Shown one piece after another: positions 11,420-23,059 of a stretch of DNA of 64,000 nt (its first letter is position 1; each line of letters starts with the position of its first letter). Below the pieces are notes generated by a model. The model made no database searches, was not told where the DNA came from, and worked only from the letters and a program-made list of their open reading frames with translations. The DNA comes from Diabrotica undecimpunctata (taxonomy: Eukaryota > Arthropoda > Insecta > Coleoptera > Chrysomelidae). The position numbers and the translations under genes are program-made. Location of the stretch: NCBI RefSeq assembly GCF_040954645.1, contig NC_092803.1, positions 64,869,484 to 64,933,483 of the forward strand, read 5' to 3'.

Positions 11420-11710
11420 TTTTTAAGCTATAGAAGTTTGTATAGGTCTTTTGCTTGGTATGTCCTAAATATACCAAGGTCTCTTTTTTGTTTCCCTATA
11501 GTTTTCGTCTTTTGCGATCCAGCGCCTCGCAATCGCAAAAAAAAACATGTTTTACTGTTTCCGGTTTCTTACTGCTCAGTCTGCAGTTAAGATCTCTAAT
11601 GTAAATGCCTATTTTATTTAAAAATTCACTTACTGGTGCATGCTCAGTCAATATTTATGTCACTGTTCTCAGTTTATTCCTGCATATATGGAGCAGTTTT
11701 CCTGTTGTTT
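11420..11710 (-). pseudogene. LINE C-terminal fragment, reverse strand
   Basis: Minus-strand translation gives APVSEFLNKIGIYIRDLNCR followed by KKPETVKHVLF, CEALDRKRRKL and LVYLGHTK. This matches the C..C...H...C tail after the RNase H of LOA/Jockey-like LINEs. Frameshifts are present and the RT is missing. The fragment abuts another LINE 3-prime end at 11715. Confidence 0.55.
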
Positions 11711-11714
11711 TTGT

Positions 11715-12005
11715 ACATCATCATCATGCAACCTCTTCTGTCCACTGCTAAACATAGGTCTCTTCAATTTTTCGCCACTTTTCACGGTTCTGTGCCTCTT
11801 GTTTCCATGTCTTGGATATTTGTTCAATGTCGTCCATCCAGCGTGTTGGTGGTCGTCCTTCTGCGTTTGTCTTCTCTTGGACGCCAGTCTACTAGTTTTT
11901 TGGTCCATCTTGAGTCTTTAAGTCTCGGTATGTGACCTGCCGAACTCAATTTCAGCTTTACTATAGGTTCGACGACATCAGTGATGTCGTCGATTTTTCA
12001 TCTTT
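11715..12005 (-). pseudogene. RTE-like LINE, reverse transcriptase 3-prime end
   Basis: Minus-strand translation in two frames gives DDITDVVEPIVKLK, AGHIPRLKDSRWTKKLVDWR, then RWMDDIEQISKTWKQEAQNR and EKWRKIEE. The GRP.TRW..D....W.Q.AQ.R..W pattern is a common RT C-terminus. It ends in a short (ATG)n repeat at about 11720-11730, as RTE-type LINEs end in simple repeats. It is 5-prime truncated with one frameshift. Confidence 0.7.
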
Positions 12006-12067
12006 ATTGGTATAGAATAAAATAGAACAAAAATTAATAAATGATTGCATTATTACATACTATTATT

Positions 12068-14593
12068 CTATGAAATGAACAACTTTCTTCGTGCACTACT
12101 ATCAGCGAATACATCTACAATTTTAGTAATATCTATCTGAAGGGCAATCTTATTTTCGATACTTATAAGTGTTAGAGAAGATAACCGTGCTTCTGACATT
12201 GTACTACGAAGATATGATTTTATTAATTTAAGTTTAGAAAAAGATCTCTCTGAACTAGCGGTCGTGATGGGTAAAGTTAAAAATAAAATGTACGCATGAC
12301 ACACTTCTGGTATGCAAGCACTAGTGCAATGAAAATATATGAGAATAATTTTGGCTGCATCATAAATAGAGTTTGCCGATTCCAACTGTGTTCTTATTGA
12401 TTTTCTAACAAATTGCAGTTGCTCCAAAAACTCATTACTTAAATCTGACGGGTACGCAGCAACTAATTTACTGGCTTCGGCAACAAATTCTGGATCCGAT
12501 TTGAAAAGATATCCACTTCTCTTTAAAATCGTCGTTTACTTTGTACATACTTAAAAACCTAGCTTGAATTTGTTGAATGACTACTTCCATATTTCCGAAA
12601 AATACGCCTATTCTATATCTTTGTTCGGGGTTTAAGATGCGTTGATCTTGTAATAATTCATCGAAATGCTTCTTAACTCTACCAAACCTTTTGATTTTAA
12701 AAGTACAGGGCAAGCCACAATTAGTAGTAAAAGCTTTGGATTTTTGTAAAAATGACGTATAGTTTTGCCTAAGATTTGATAAAAATTCTTTACAGTCATG
12801 TAAAAGTACTGTTGCGCGTGAGAGATCCATATTTTTGGACTGCAAAAGAGTGACAGCTAAATTTATAGATTCCAAAACTTTATTTTGTAAAATAGTTAGA
12901 AAGACAAATTCACACCGTACCATTTTACTTTTTAAATTATTAGCTATCATTCTCTCCTCACGATCTGTGGTAGTTAATATTATTTTAGACCGTGTTTTTA
13001 AAATTGTTATGTAGTTCTGCTTTAACACCAAGCACAGTTTGAAATCTGGATGACCACCTAGTCACCGATAACGTTTTTAGAGTAAGCGATTTTGGTTGGA
13101 AATTGTTCTGCATTGTTAGCAAATGATCCCATCTTTTAATACTTTTGCCGAAAAAATTATAAATACTTTGTATAGTATCGTAATAATCGCGGACTTCTAA
13201 TATATTATTGCTTGCGTCCTGCAACACCAAATTTAAATTATGAGATGCACAATGGATGTATGCAGCTTGGGGTTGGACGGCTTTAATTTTATTTTGCACT
13301 CCGGAGTAATCGCCACTCATATTTGCTGCACCGTCATAACCCTGTACGCGACACTTTGCAACTGATATACTATGTTCTTTTAAGAAAGATAAAATTAAAT
13401 TTAAAATATCTTCTCTAGTTTGGCTATGTAGATCACAGAAACCTAAGAATGATTCATTAATTTTTATATTACTAGGAACATCAGTAATTGGATCTGTTTC
13501 AATGGAAACGTACCTAATTATGACTGATAATTGGTCTGTTTCAGAAATGTCCTGTGTTGTATCTAATAAAGTAGAAAAAAATTAGCTTTTTTGAATATTA
13601 ATTATTAGAGAATCTCTAATTGAATTTCCTAATACAGTTAATAATTCATTTTGAATTTTTGGACTTAAATATCTTGTTTGATATTTCGGTTTTTGTATTA
13701 ATTCGCCTAAGAATTTGTCGTATTTAGCCAATAAATTAACTATTCCTAGAAAATTGCCACTATTTGCATCACTAACTATTTCCGTAATTATTATCGTAAT
13801 TAAAATGTTTCTCCAAAAAGATTTTTTTCTTCTAAATTCACTCTATGTACAATACTCTAAAGATTTGTTATTTTTGTTCATGTCATAAACAACCGAGGCG
13901 TGGAGGTGAATTAAAGATTTTGAATAATGGACCTTAATTTTTTTTGAAAGACCCTGCGAATCCTTCACTAATTTAATCCATGCGAAATTATATGACTGTG
14001 CTTTTCTATCGGCAAAAAGCCAGCAAGGCTCGCAATATGCAACATCGATTTTTTGCGAGTAGCACAACCAGTAACGCGGTAATTCAGTTCCAGCAGGAGA
14101 TTTAAAACAATAAAAGTTTTCCGAAAAAGAACGGTTATTGGCGTCTTTTGGGAATGGCCCTTTAGGTTTAGATGGCCTCTGCTGTAGTATTTGTTTTTTT
14201 ATAGCAAAATCTTTAATATTGTCATTATACAACCCCTTATCGGAACAGTGATAAACTTCATGGGAACTAAAAGCATTTTTTTAATTATTAGTCTATCTAC
14301 CCAAATAAAAATGAAACGTTACCTGGAACTACAATAAGCGTAATTAATCTGCTCGACTTCCAATTCTACTTCTGTGTTGTCATTTTCATTTTGAGTAGGA
14401 TTAGTAATTATTGTTTCCTGACTAAGACCAACTGAATCTATTGATGCTTCACCAGCTTCACTAGGCTGCTTTTTAATTCACCAGTTGTCACAAAAAATGA
14501 AGAAATTCTTGGTAATTTTTGTTTTTATTCGGATTTTTGAGCACGTAGCTTTCGCTTTTCTGAACCACTTTTATATTCCTTCTTGGAACTCAT
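12068..14593 (-). pseudogene. hAT transposase (ZMYM/DUF4371 type)
   Basis: The order on the minus strand is as follows. ATG at 14593 starts MSSKKEYKSGSEKRK, the usual start of this family. An acidic linker follows, then a TTF-type zinc finger (LPRYWLCYSQKID..YCEPCWLF) at about 14000-14110. Next is a DUF4371 core with CRVQGYDGAANMSGDYSGVQ at about 13280-13350 and HCASHNLNL. The C-terminal hAT dimerisation domain contains LPITTASSERSFSKLKLIKS at about 12180-12290. A 56-bp intron at 14267-14322 (donor GTAACG, acceptor TTTTAG) restores the frame. At least four stops or frameshifts, near 14500, 13580, 13030 and 12430, make it a pseudogene. Confidence 0.8.
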
Positions 14594-15204
14594 TCTGTCT
14601 CCTGCAGATATATTACAATAAGAACGTTATAACATATGTAAGTGTTATAATTTCCTTATCTTACCGTTTATCTGTTGAGAGATTGTCCAATGATAACACA
14701 AGTCATCAATAATTGATAAATAAGTGCGTACTAAATTGATGCAACTAAATCGTAAAACAACACAAATAACACAAAATCCAAACAATCAAACAATGTAAGG
14801 ATATAGTACTACTGCCGAATATCGTATCGAAATACTAAACATAAACAGAAAACGCATTTCTAGATCTAGAAAAATATTGTTCTAAAATTCGCAAAATTGC
14901 AATTCTAAAACCTTTCAAATATTTCAATAGTCACGTACACAGCATTATAGTTTATAGTCGTCATCATAAAAGGTCGGGACACCGGAAAGGATTCAGTTTA
15001 TGGTTATGGGAGTAGCAGATATGAGATGATAGTTGCCGAAATGCCGAATATGCCTATCTAAAAATTTGCATTCTTAAATTTAAACTTACAGGTTTTATGT
15101 TAGTTAATGTTTTTATGTTTATGTTATTAGGATTTCCAGGCACTGCTTAAAAAACGTTGCGTCTGCATGCGTAAAATAATACAAAACAACACATTTTTAC
15201 ATAT
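14594..15204. other. hAT 5-prime noncoding region
   Basis: Lies between the hAT start codon and its terminal region. No further exon is recognised; it probably holds the promoter and leader. Confidence 0.4.
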
Positions 15205-15264
15205 ATTAGACGATAAGCGGCCCTCCCGCAAGCTTCATGCCGCGGGGGCCTCTGTTACGCCTTT
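15205..15264 (-). repeat. hAT 5-prime terminal region
   Basis: A GC-rich island in AT-rich surroundings. Read on the minus strand it starts AAAGGCGTAACAGAGGCCCC and continues with CCGCGG and a G-rich stretch, like the GGCGTAAC..GGCCCC termini of ZMYM-type hAT elements. It lies about 610 bp upstream of the transposase start. The matching 3-prime terminus is not found after 12068, where an RTE-like LINE fragment lies close by. Confidence 0.6.
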
Positions 15265-15499
15265 AATTGGGTGTACAGTTGCTGTGTAGCTGAATGTTGG
15301 AAAATTAGTTATTAACTGATTTATTTAATATTAGTATATACTATACTAATTGAATATTACTATAGTAAGTGAGAAATAACTGAAAAAAACTGAAAAAATC
15401 GAGATCTCCAGACAACAGAAGAATGTGTGACAAGTTTTAATTAAAAGTGTATTGTGTGTGTGTGACTGGGTATATGACAAAAGTGCTAGAGTTGGTGAA

Positions 15500-15610
15500 A
15501 AAAGATTATCTTCTTCTTCTTATGGTGCCTATACGTTACGGATGTTGGACACTAACATGGCTATTATGACTTTGTTGACTGCTGCCCTGAAAAGTCCGGT
15601 AAAGATTATA
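15500..15610 (-). pseudogene. LINE 3-prime end (C-terminal stub)
   Basis: Minus-strand translation AAVNKVIIAMLVSNIRN then stop, followed by (GAA)n. It is the same ending as the LINE at 37034-37287 (RAVNKTMIALMIANIRTG then GAAGAAGAAG). Only about 100 bp remain. Confidence 0.6.
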
Positions 15611-15689
15611 TGTTACTGTAATGTTGAAAGATCCAGGTATGTTTGTAAATGTATGTCGTAAGTTATAGTTGTAAAAATTGATTAACTGT

Positions 15690-17330
15690 AAAATTAATGG
15701 TTAATACTATAATGGTTATAAGGCCCTTTTTATTAAAAGACAACATGTCTCCCCGAGATACCCCACTTATTTGTTTTCAGTTTAACCAGCCAGCCATCCT
15801 GTGTGCAATTTCTCGATATTGTGTCCCACTTTTCGTTATGTAGGAGCCAAGGTATTTAATTTCTTCCACTCATCCTTGCTTTTTTCCAAGCAATTTTACG
15901 TCCGAAACCATTCCTCTTCCTTGCAACCACAAATGGTCCGTTTCTGATCTGCTAACCTTTTGTCCTCCCTCTTCAATAGCCCTTCTCTAACACTTCCACT
16001 TCTCTTCCAAAATATCTTTGTTTTTCTCTGCTAACACCATATCATCAGTAAAGAGCATTGACCAAGGAGTTAATCCCCATACTTTTTATGTCAGTACATC
16101 GATAACAAGAATAAACATGTAAGTACTCAGTGAACGGCCTTGATGCAAACCAACCTTCACTGGAAAACCTTCGGTCAATCCGACAGCAGTCCATATTGTG
16201 GTGTACGCTCCCTCATACATATCCTTCACGAGCCTTACGTACTTTTTAGGAACAAATTTCTCTCTCATACATCTATATAGCTCTTGTTTAGGATCTGTCT
16301 TGCACACCTTTTCAAGATCTCTAAATATTAAACGTAGCCCTCTTTTTCTGATCGCTGTATTTCTCTATCAACTATCTCAACGCAAACAAGGAATCCGTTG
16401 CCCTCCTTCCTGGCATGAACCTAAACTCTTCTTCTCCTATCGATGTCTCTCTCCTTAATCTTTGCTCTACAGTTCTTCAAATGCTGAATGTCTTATTTCT
16501 CCTTCTACAAGCACAAAATATATCTGACTTTCCCTTCCTTCGCTACTAGTCTTTGGTTTTCATAAAGAACGTATTAATGGCAGTTAAATCCCACGCCACT
16601 GCAAAGTCAATTACACTATTTCCTTCATAATGTCTGATTCCGATACCCAAATCTCCATGAACTCTTTCTATAATCGCTCTGTACCAATATGTCCATTCAA
16701 ATCACCTTCAATAAAACGTTTTTTGTCTACACGAATCTGGAGCATCTCGCAATCAAGGGCCCTCCAAAATTCTTCCTTTCTCTGTTCGTCACCTCCTTCC
16801 TGTAAGGCATAGGTACATATGATGTTCACGTTGGTATTGCCTGTATTTAGTTGGACACTCATTATCCTATCACTTTTTCTGGTTTCCCTTACAAGATGTT
16901 CCTTCCATTCGTTGTTCAAAATAATACCTACTCCATTTCTGCCATGACTGTTCGAACTACTATATATTACCTTGCATTCATCGTTAAGATTTCTTGACTT
17001 ATTACCTTTCTAATGAGTTTCTTGTACACAAAGTACACCAATCCTCCACTGCATTAAATCGGTGAGCTCTCTTCCTTTATCTGTCATGCTTCCGACGTTG
17101 AGAGTTGCAACTCTCAGGACTAGCTTCTTTGGGCCCTTCCGTCCTCTAGCTCATTTTTCGCAGGGGTCAGGTAAAGCCGCACTTGCATGTTGCTTACTGG
17201 AAACGCACTAGCCTTTGAACTATTTTCCATGTTTCTTCTTTCCATGTTTTTAGCAAGGTTTTATTGCCGGATGTCCTTCCTGGCGCAAACCCTCCTTTGT
17301 TAGCTACCAGAGCGAAGAATTCTAATATTC
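15690..17330 (-). pseudogene. RTE-like LINE: endonuclease plus reverse transcriptase
   Basis: Endonuclease pieces on the minus strand are VATLNVGSMTDKGRELTDLM, GVLCVQETH, GVGIILNNEWKEHLV and NIICTYALQ, then DLNGHIG (17150 to 16670). A gap follows with much of the RT N-terminus lost. RT palm pieces include KYVRLVKDMYEGAYTTI, GLHQGRSLSTYMFILVIDVL (16300 to 16090) and LFTDDMVLAEK, where the catalytic (A/V)DD is TDD, then VKLLG..... KYLGSYI. Frameshifts and stops are frequent. The 5-prime leader at 17150-17330 resembles RTE leaders. Clade assignment is by motif memory only. Confidence 0.7.
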
Positions 17331-17349
17331 GTCTTTTATTTGTCTGTTT

Positions 17350-17915
17350 GTTCTTTTATTGACCGATATTTTTTTATTTTTTTACTTTTGAATTAATGTC
17401 TGTATTTTATTTGTTATTTTTTATGCAGTTTTTATATGATGACTAAAAATGAATTGATCGAGAGTAGTGAATCGCTATTTCGTGACGCTACCCATGACGC
17501 ATTATTATGGCGCTAGTTCTGTGACGCTTGCCTCAGCATTTTTCTATAGAGAAAAAGTAATACAACGCCATTATAGAAGCTGCGCTTCAAAAATTTTATG
17601 CAAAAACTGTTTAAACTTAGATATTATTATACATTTTTTTCAAGCGAGGCTTCTATACTGGCGTGTATTCCTTTTTTCTCTATAATTAATGCTAAGATGA
17701 GCGTCACAGAACTAGCGCCACGAGACGGCGTAACGGGTAGCGATACGAAATAGCGGTTCTTCACGTCGACTTTTTACTCTCGATCAATTCGTTTCAAGTC
17801 ATCATATATTTATTCTAAGCAGGTTTAGATTGAAAACTGTATGAAAAATAACTAAGAAAATACAGGCATTAAACGAAAAAGAAAAAAACGAAAAAAATGT
17901 CTGTCAATACAGCCA
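17350..17915. repeat. fold-back (hairpin) element, about 570 bp
   Basis: The left half (17350-17620) reads as a diverged reverse complement of the right half (17630-17915). Anchors on the left are AATGTCTGTATTTTATTTG, GAATTGATCGAGAGTA, GGCGCTAGTTCTGTGACGCT and TATAGAGAAAAA; each has its complement at a mirrored position on the right. No ORF of note. It is probably a nonautonomous MITE or fold-back transposon. Confidence 0.85.
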
Positions 17916-18266
17916 GTTGGAAGAGTGCATTTATGTAACATGAGATGAAAATATCGAAACTGGCCATAATTTGTTATTTTGATTTTTGGAATATTCTATA
18001 ATGTTTTACTTGGTAAATTTCTTTCAAACAATACGTAAATGTTATTTTTAAACATCTTATTTAATTTATAAAATAATTAAATTTACTGCCAAATGATACA
18101 CATTTATATTTTATTATTAATTTAATACTTGTCTTATATACATATAATACTCAAGTCTGACGACTTGGCCGAGTCTGCCAAAGTAAACAATGTAAGCTTT
18201 GTTGATACGTTAGCAGATGGCGCTAGAAGCAAACATATTAATTTATAAAATTATTATAATATAGTA
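17916..18266. other. no gene seen
   Basis: AT-rich spacer between the fold-back element and the next piggyBac element. No feature supported. Confidence 0.4.
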
Positions 18267-18285
18267 TAACCTCCCCGGACCCCAG

Positions 18286-18301
18286 GTATCATAAATGATA
18301 C
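18286..18301. promoter_or_regulatory. subterminal palindrome GTATCATAAATGATAC
   Basis: A 16-bp inverted repeat with 6-bp arms (GTATCA/TGATAC) directly inside the left terminus, preceded by GGACCCCAG. A related palindrome occurs at 20510-20525 near the right end. It is a candidate transposase-binding site; this role is inferred. Confidence 0.55.
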
Positions 18302-18623
18302 TACAGTTCAACAAATATTTTTTCGCATTCGACGACATACGCAGTTATTCTGCCTGTAAGTACCGTCTGTGTTAAGCATCTACTATGCGTAGAAATTGCA
18401 CCGTGGCATACTTCTTGACGTCTTGACTGAAATGAGTTAGTCAGACATTTGTTGTGAGCAAGTAAATACGTCATGGCAGACGCTAAAAAAATCATCAATA
18501 ATAAAAGTAAGTACATAATATTTAGCATGGTTCTGTGTATGATCAGTGCATTTTAGAGTTAAAAAAAGTACTAAATTGTAATAAATTAATGATAGGTACA
18601 ATAGTTCTTTGGCCCTAAACACA

Positions 18624-18645
18624 AGGTATCATTGATAATACCTTG
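18624..18645. promoter_or_regulatory. internal GGTATCA-type inverted repeat
   Basis: AGGTAT...ATACCT arms around CATTGATA, about 340 bp inside the left end and just before the main exon. It shares GGTATCAT with the terminal palindrome. Confidence 0.45.
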
Positions 18646-18659
18646 GGTCTTAAACGGCA

Positions 18660-20145
18660 GTGTATTTTAAAATATTTTTTTTATGGCCTCTAACTGCGAC
18701 TGAACTTCAGGAAATCGCAGATAAAGTAAATTTAGATGACTCTGATTTGGATCTTTCTCTTTTTCCTGACAGTGATGATGGAGATGAATGGGATACACCT
18801 AAAAATCTGGATGAGAATGAAATAATTATTAAAAGTGAGGAAGAAAGGAGTGACGATCACGCTAAAATCAGTGACATATCAGACGACGATTTGGATGATG
18901 ACATGCTCTTGGCAAACCGGCTTTTAAAGGAGAGTAATACGGCAAATTCTATTCCTAAAAAAGACAGAAAAAAATGGAGGAGAACACATTTTACACCACA
19001 ATTTGCCCAATATCAACCCTCTGTGCAAGATCCCTTGAATCCCGAAAATATTCCAAGACCTAATGACTACTTCAATAAATACATCGACAATATTTTTTTT
19101 GAATCCATGACTTTGTACACAAATATGAAGGAAGTAACAAAACTGGAAAATCTTTGGAGACTTCTGAAGAAGAATTAAAAACATTTATTGCATGCTGCTT
19201 GTATATTGGTATTTATAATTTACCACGAATCCGAATGTTTTGGCAAATGTATACCAAAGTACCAATAGTTTCAGACAACATCAAAAAATCGTTTTTTTTT
19301 GCCATTCGAACACGACTCAAAGTTGTTGACGATGATTCTATAACCAAAGAGACTAAAGAAAATGATAGATTCTGGAAAGTAAGACCATTGTTAGATCAAA
19401 TTCCAAGGGCTTTCATGGAAAAGTATTATTGAGACAGTTTGTGTGAGGAAAACCTAACCCTGTAGGATTGAAGAATTTTGTGATGATGACTACGGGGGAG
19501 ATTTCACTTGATTTTCACATGTATGAAGGTAAAGGCAGATTTATTGAATCCAGCTTGGTACTTACACCAGAATGGCTGGATATCGGGGGAGGGGTTGTTT
19601 TAAAACTTACAGATACTCTGCCAGTAGGAGTATATATTTCAGTTGACAGATATTTTACGTCAAAAATATTGATTGATGCATTATATTAATTATTATAACA
19701 GGAACACTAATGAAAAATAGAATACCACAAAATTGATGTGACATTTAAGACAGATAAAGATCTAAGAAAATCAGGAAGAGACTCCCACGATATGCTCGTT
19801 AACAAAGACAACAAAATAGCTGTTACAAAATGGTTTGATTCTAAACCAATCTATATGGCTTCATCAGCATTTGGAACTGAACCCTTGGGATTGTGTAGGC
19901 GCTGGTCAGTAAAAAATAAAAAATATATAGAAATAAATCGTCTAGCAGTGATTAAGTACTACAATGAAAGCGTGGGTGAAGTAGATTTCCTGGATAGGAT
20001 TATGTCAAAGTACCCTATGAACTATACAACAAATAAATGGACAATACGATGTATTTACGCCTTTATTGATTTTTGTGCTGCAGCTAGTTGGCTACAATAC
20101 AAGAAAGATTGTTTAGATGCAGAAAGTCCCAAAAAACATATTTAA
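18660..20145 (+). pseudogene. piggyBac transposase (PGBD-like), decayed
   Basis: The acidic N-terminus (LDDSDLDLSLFPDSDDGDEW) is followed by PQFAQYQPSVQDPLNP and a DDE_Tnp_1_7-type core: ELKTFIACCLYIGI, MFWQMYTKVPIVSDN, FWKVRPLLDQI. The frame shifts near 19150 and stops at 19432. Sequence then resumes at RQFV.GKPNPVGLKNFV, so the segment that normally holds the first catalytic Asp is deleted. The second Asp is in GVYISVDRYFTS and the third in EVDFLDRIMSKY. A short upstream exon (ATG 18474, donor GTAAGTAC at about 18508) is possible. The cysteine-rich tail is not seen after 20145. Confidence 0.8.
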
Positions 20146-20509
20146 GATTACCTGTCATTTAAGTTTTCGCTTGCTAGGTCGCTCTTGTACTCCAAGTGAA
20201 CCCACATCCGACGAAAGTGACGAATAAAATGAAAATGTAACCAGAAAAAGAAGAAAGACTGCACCCTGCACCAATCCCTAATAAACTTTTACGGTCAAAG
20301 GAAGCTAGACACCTCCCAGAATTCGTTAATGAAAGCCAAAAATAAAGATCAAAATGCAGGTATCCTGCATGCCACAACCTGACGTTTGTCAAATGTTCCC
20401 GGTGCAAGGTTTTTTTATGTTGCAGTGTCAATAGAAATTGTTTTACTCAATTTCATCAATAAAAATAATAAGTGAATATTAATTGTTTTATTGTCAGTCC
20501 AGACCCAAA

Positions 20510-20525
20510 GTATCACTAGTGATAC
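20510..20525. promoter_or_regulatory. subterminal palindrome GTATCACTAGTGATAC
   Basis: A perfect 16-bp palindrome about 130 bp inside the right terminus, preceded by AGACCCAAA. It mirrors the left-end palindrome at 18286-18301. Confidence 0.6.
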
Positions 20526-20660
20526 TACAATGTTTGAAAAAACTAAAAAGATTTTTTTTTAATTTTTGTTTTTTATGATTAGTAATCTCAAATTGTAACA
20601 TTCTTTTGATTGGCACCAAAAAAATCACTGCAATTTATGTTTGGGCCCGAGGAGGATAAT

Positions 20661-21655
20661 TTGTTTATAATCTAAATAATAAAATTACTTTCTTTTTTTT
20701 TAATATTACTGGTGTAATTGTACTGTATCGTCTACTGTACCACCTTTTTTTTTAATATTCAATGTAAAAAATATTATAAATTGAGAACATCGAGACTACA
20801 TGCGCCTGCTTAAGGTATTTTGACTTTGATTTCTGCTGTTATGCTTGTAAAAATATGATTAGTTTGTAGATCGTTTTCACACAAAAAGTAGTAGATGTAT
20901 AAAAAAGCGTGCCCCTAATCTTATAGAGCACTGTGTTTAGTTTTTCTTTACTACCTTATCATAAAATTTACTTTCAAATAAAACTTAGTAATAGTCATAT
21001 TTAAGATCTTTTTATCCTATTATCTACCATAAACCCTGAAATAACAGTAAAACTTGGAAATTCTGAATGCATATATTATAAAACGGTCGAATTCCTAACT
21101 TTTGCTGCGATTTGACTCAGTTCCTTGAGCTATAACAATTTCCGGTTACATGAGCACATGGAATTTCAAATATTTTATATTATATGCTACGTTTACCTAA
21201 AATCCCAAATAAGCGATGGGTGGTGTAATCGAAATTTCTCGTAAAGGTGTTTTGCTAGTTTGTTGAAAAATAAGTTTGCTTATGATTAAACGGTAAAATG
21301 CTTAGAAGGTGAAAGATAAAAAGGTAAAAAATGTTAGAAATGGTAGCAAGCGAAATCAAACAAAAATATATCCTATAAAGGAAACCAACAAAACGATTAT
21401 TAAAAGGAAAGCAAACAAGATTAAACGATGTAAAAAAATCTATAAAAATATCCAAATTATAAAATTATGTATTACTCCAGTCGTCAGAGACGAAAATGCG
21501 ACTGAACCTCTAAAAATCATACGAACAAGCTAAATTTTGCCAAAAATGTCAATTTTAGGACACTAAAAAGATGCAAAAACGTTTACCACTTTTACCCCCG
21601 GGATTTCCTCTAAAACCTCTCATGCAGAGGGGGGAAAACGAAAACAAATTAATTT
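20661..21655. other. no gene seen
   Basis: AT-rich. The lysine-rich ORF at 21309-21533 is low complexity and not recognised. Confidence 0.4.
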
Positions 21656-21659
21656 ACCA

Positions 21660-22620
21660 AGAATCTGAACGCCATAGAAAAAAATGTTTCAGATAAAAAA
21701 TTCAGGTCATTTAGAACAACAATGTTTATTAGCACTTGTTCTGTAGAATAAACCATTGTCTCAGAAACAAGGAAAAAAGCGAAAGGCGATTCTGAATGCC
21801 AGTTCCGCGCGCGAAATCAATGCTCAATAAAATTTGTATCAGCTCGACGGTAAAAATTAAATATCTTTTAATTCGAATTTCTTATTGACAAAAATCCATT
21901 TTGCCATTTTTTACGATTCCCATGAGATTAATACACTGTATTCCTTTCATTGACCGGACACTATAGAGTTTATACAACTAGAACTTAGTCTTCAAAACAT
22001 ATAGCATGGAATTTTAGTTTTCAGTTTTGGCAACAAAAATGTGAGTTATTTGAAATATGCTTAAAAAACGCTAAATTTAAGTTTTTACATTACAAACGAT
22101 CTAAAACATTAAAAACTGCTCTTTTAAATTACACTAGTACGTTTTTTAAAACAACCCAACTTCTGCTATAAATTACATCCAAAACCGTCTTAAATTCTGC
22201 GTTTTTAGTCATATTTCAGGATTTGAAGACTGGTCTCCAACAATAAAAATTTCACTACGAACTGGTCAATGAAAGTTATAATTTTTATTGATCTCACGAG
22301 AATCGTACAAAATGGCAATAATTGTGTAAAGTTTATTTATTGAACAGTTTTGTAGAAACTGAATTCATTTGCGTCAAAATACAGAAATGGCATACAAAAT
22401 CTGCACTCTTCTCCTTTACAACTTTTTGATTTTTATCGATAGGACACTCTGATCAAAAGATATCGAGTTTTTACCGTCGAGTTGATATAAATTTTATTTA
22501 ATATTGATTTTGCGCCATTCAAAATCGCCGGTCGCTTTAAGCGTTGTTTCTTAAAGAACGGTTTACTTTACGAAAAAAGTGCTAATAAACATTTTTGTTC
22601 AAATATCTTGGGGTAATTCC
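21660..22620. repeat. fold-back element, about 1 kb
   Basis: Long diverged inverted repeats. Left anchors are ATGTTTATTAGCACTT (21721), GCTCGACGGTAAAAA (21842), TTGCCATTTT..ACGATTC (about 21901) and TTTCATTGACC (about 21946). Each has its complement in mirrored order on the right, at about 22582, 22482, 22306 and 22265. Arms are about 270-300 bp. There is no coding capacity inside. Confidence 0.8.
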
Positions 22621-23059
22621 GGGAGAGATTGCTCGTCGGGTGAGATGACTAGGTCGAATAGATCACAGTTTTATCCTATTTGGAGTCAGTTGCATTGCGT
22701 TATTTGATGCGTGCATATGGTATCATCAATACTCTGTTGTTTCCATGTTTTTCACAAGGTTAAACGGTAAGATATTTAGAAATTCTTATATATTAATATT
22801 AATATTATATAATATTCTTAATTCTTATTTAATCTTCTTAAAACTTTTTTCGGTAATCGTCAACACTATTGTGCACTTATTTTTGTCTGTATTTTATCGA
22901 AGTCACGTTTTGATAGCATGTTGTTTGTATCGTTGAGGTTATCTAGGCATAGCAAGTCCTTTCAAACGTTACCAACACACGGAAATTAAGTGGGCCATCT
23001 CAGCCTAACAATTCGGGTTAGTTGGCTCGCAAATGTTTTGAAGATATGGCCTAGCTCTT

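Larger units (their letters stand above)
18267..20660 (+). mobile_element. piggyBac-like DNA transposon, 2.4 kb
   Basis: The termini are imperfect inverted repeats: ATAACCTCCCCGGACCC on the left, and on the right, read inward, ATCCTCCTCGGGCCC. The usual TTAA target appears decayed (TATAA and ATAA). Inside are a transposase pseudogene and three subterminal palindromes (18286-18301, 18624-18645, 20510-20525). Confidence 0.75.

Noticed and set aside
11969..11993. Perfect 11-bp inverted repeat TCGACGACATC/GATGTCGTCGA
   Set aside because: It lies within the RT coding remnant and is explained by codons for DDITDVVE; no second copy supports a regulatory role.
18155..18180. tRNA-Ser-like box A (TTGGCCGAGTCTGCC)
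   Set aside because: No box B, acceptor stem or cloverleaf follows; only a short chance match.
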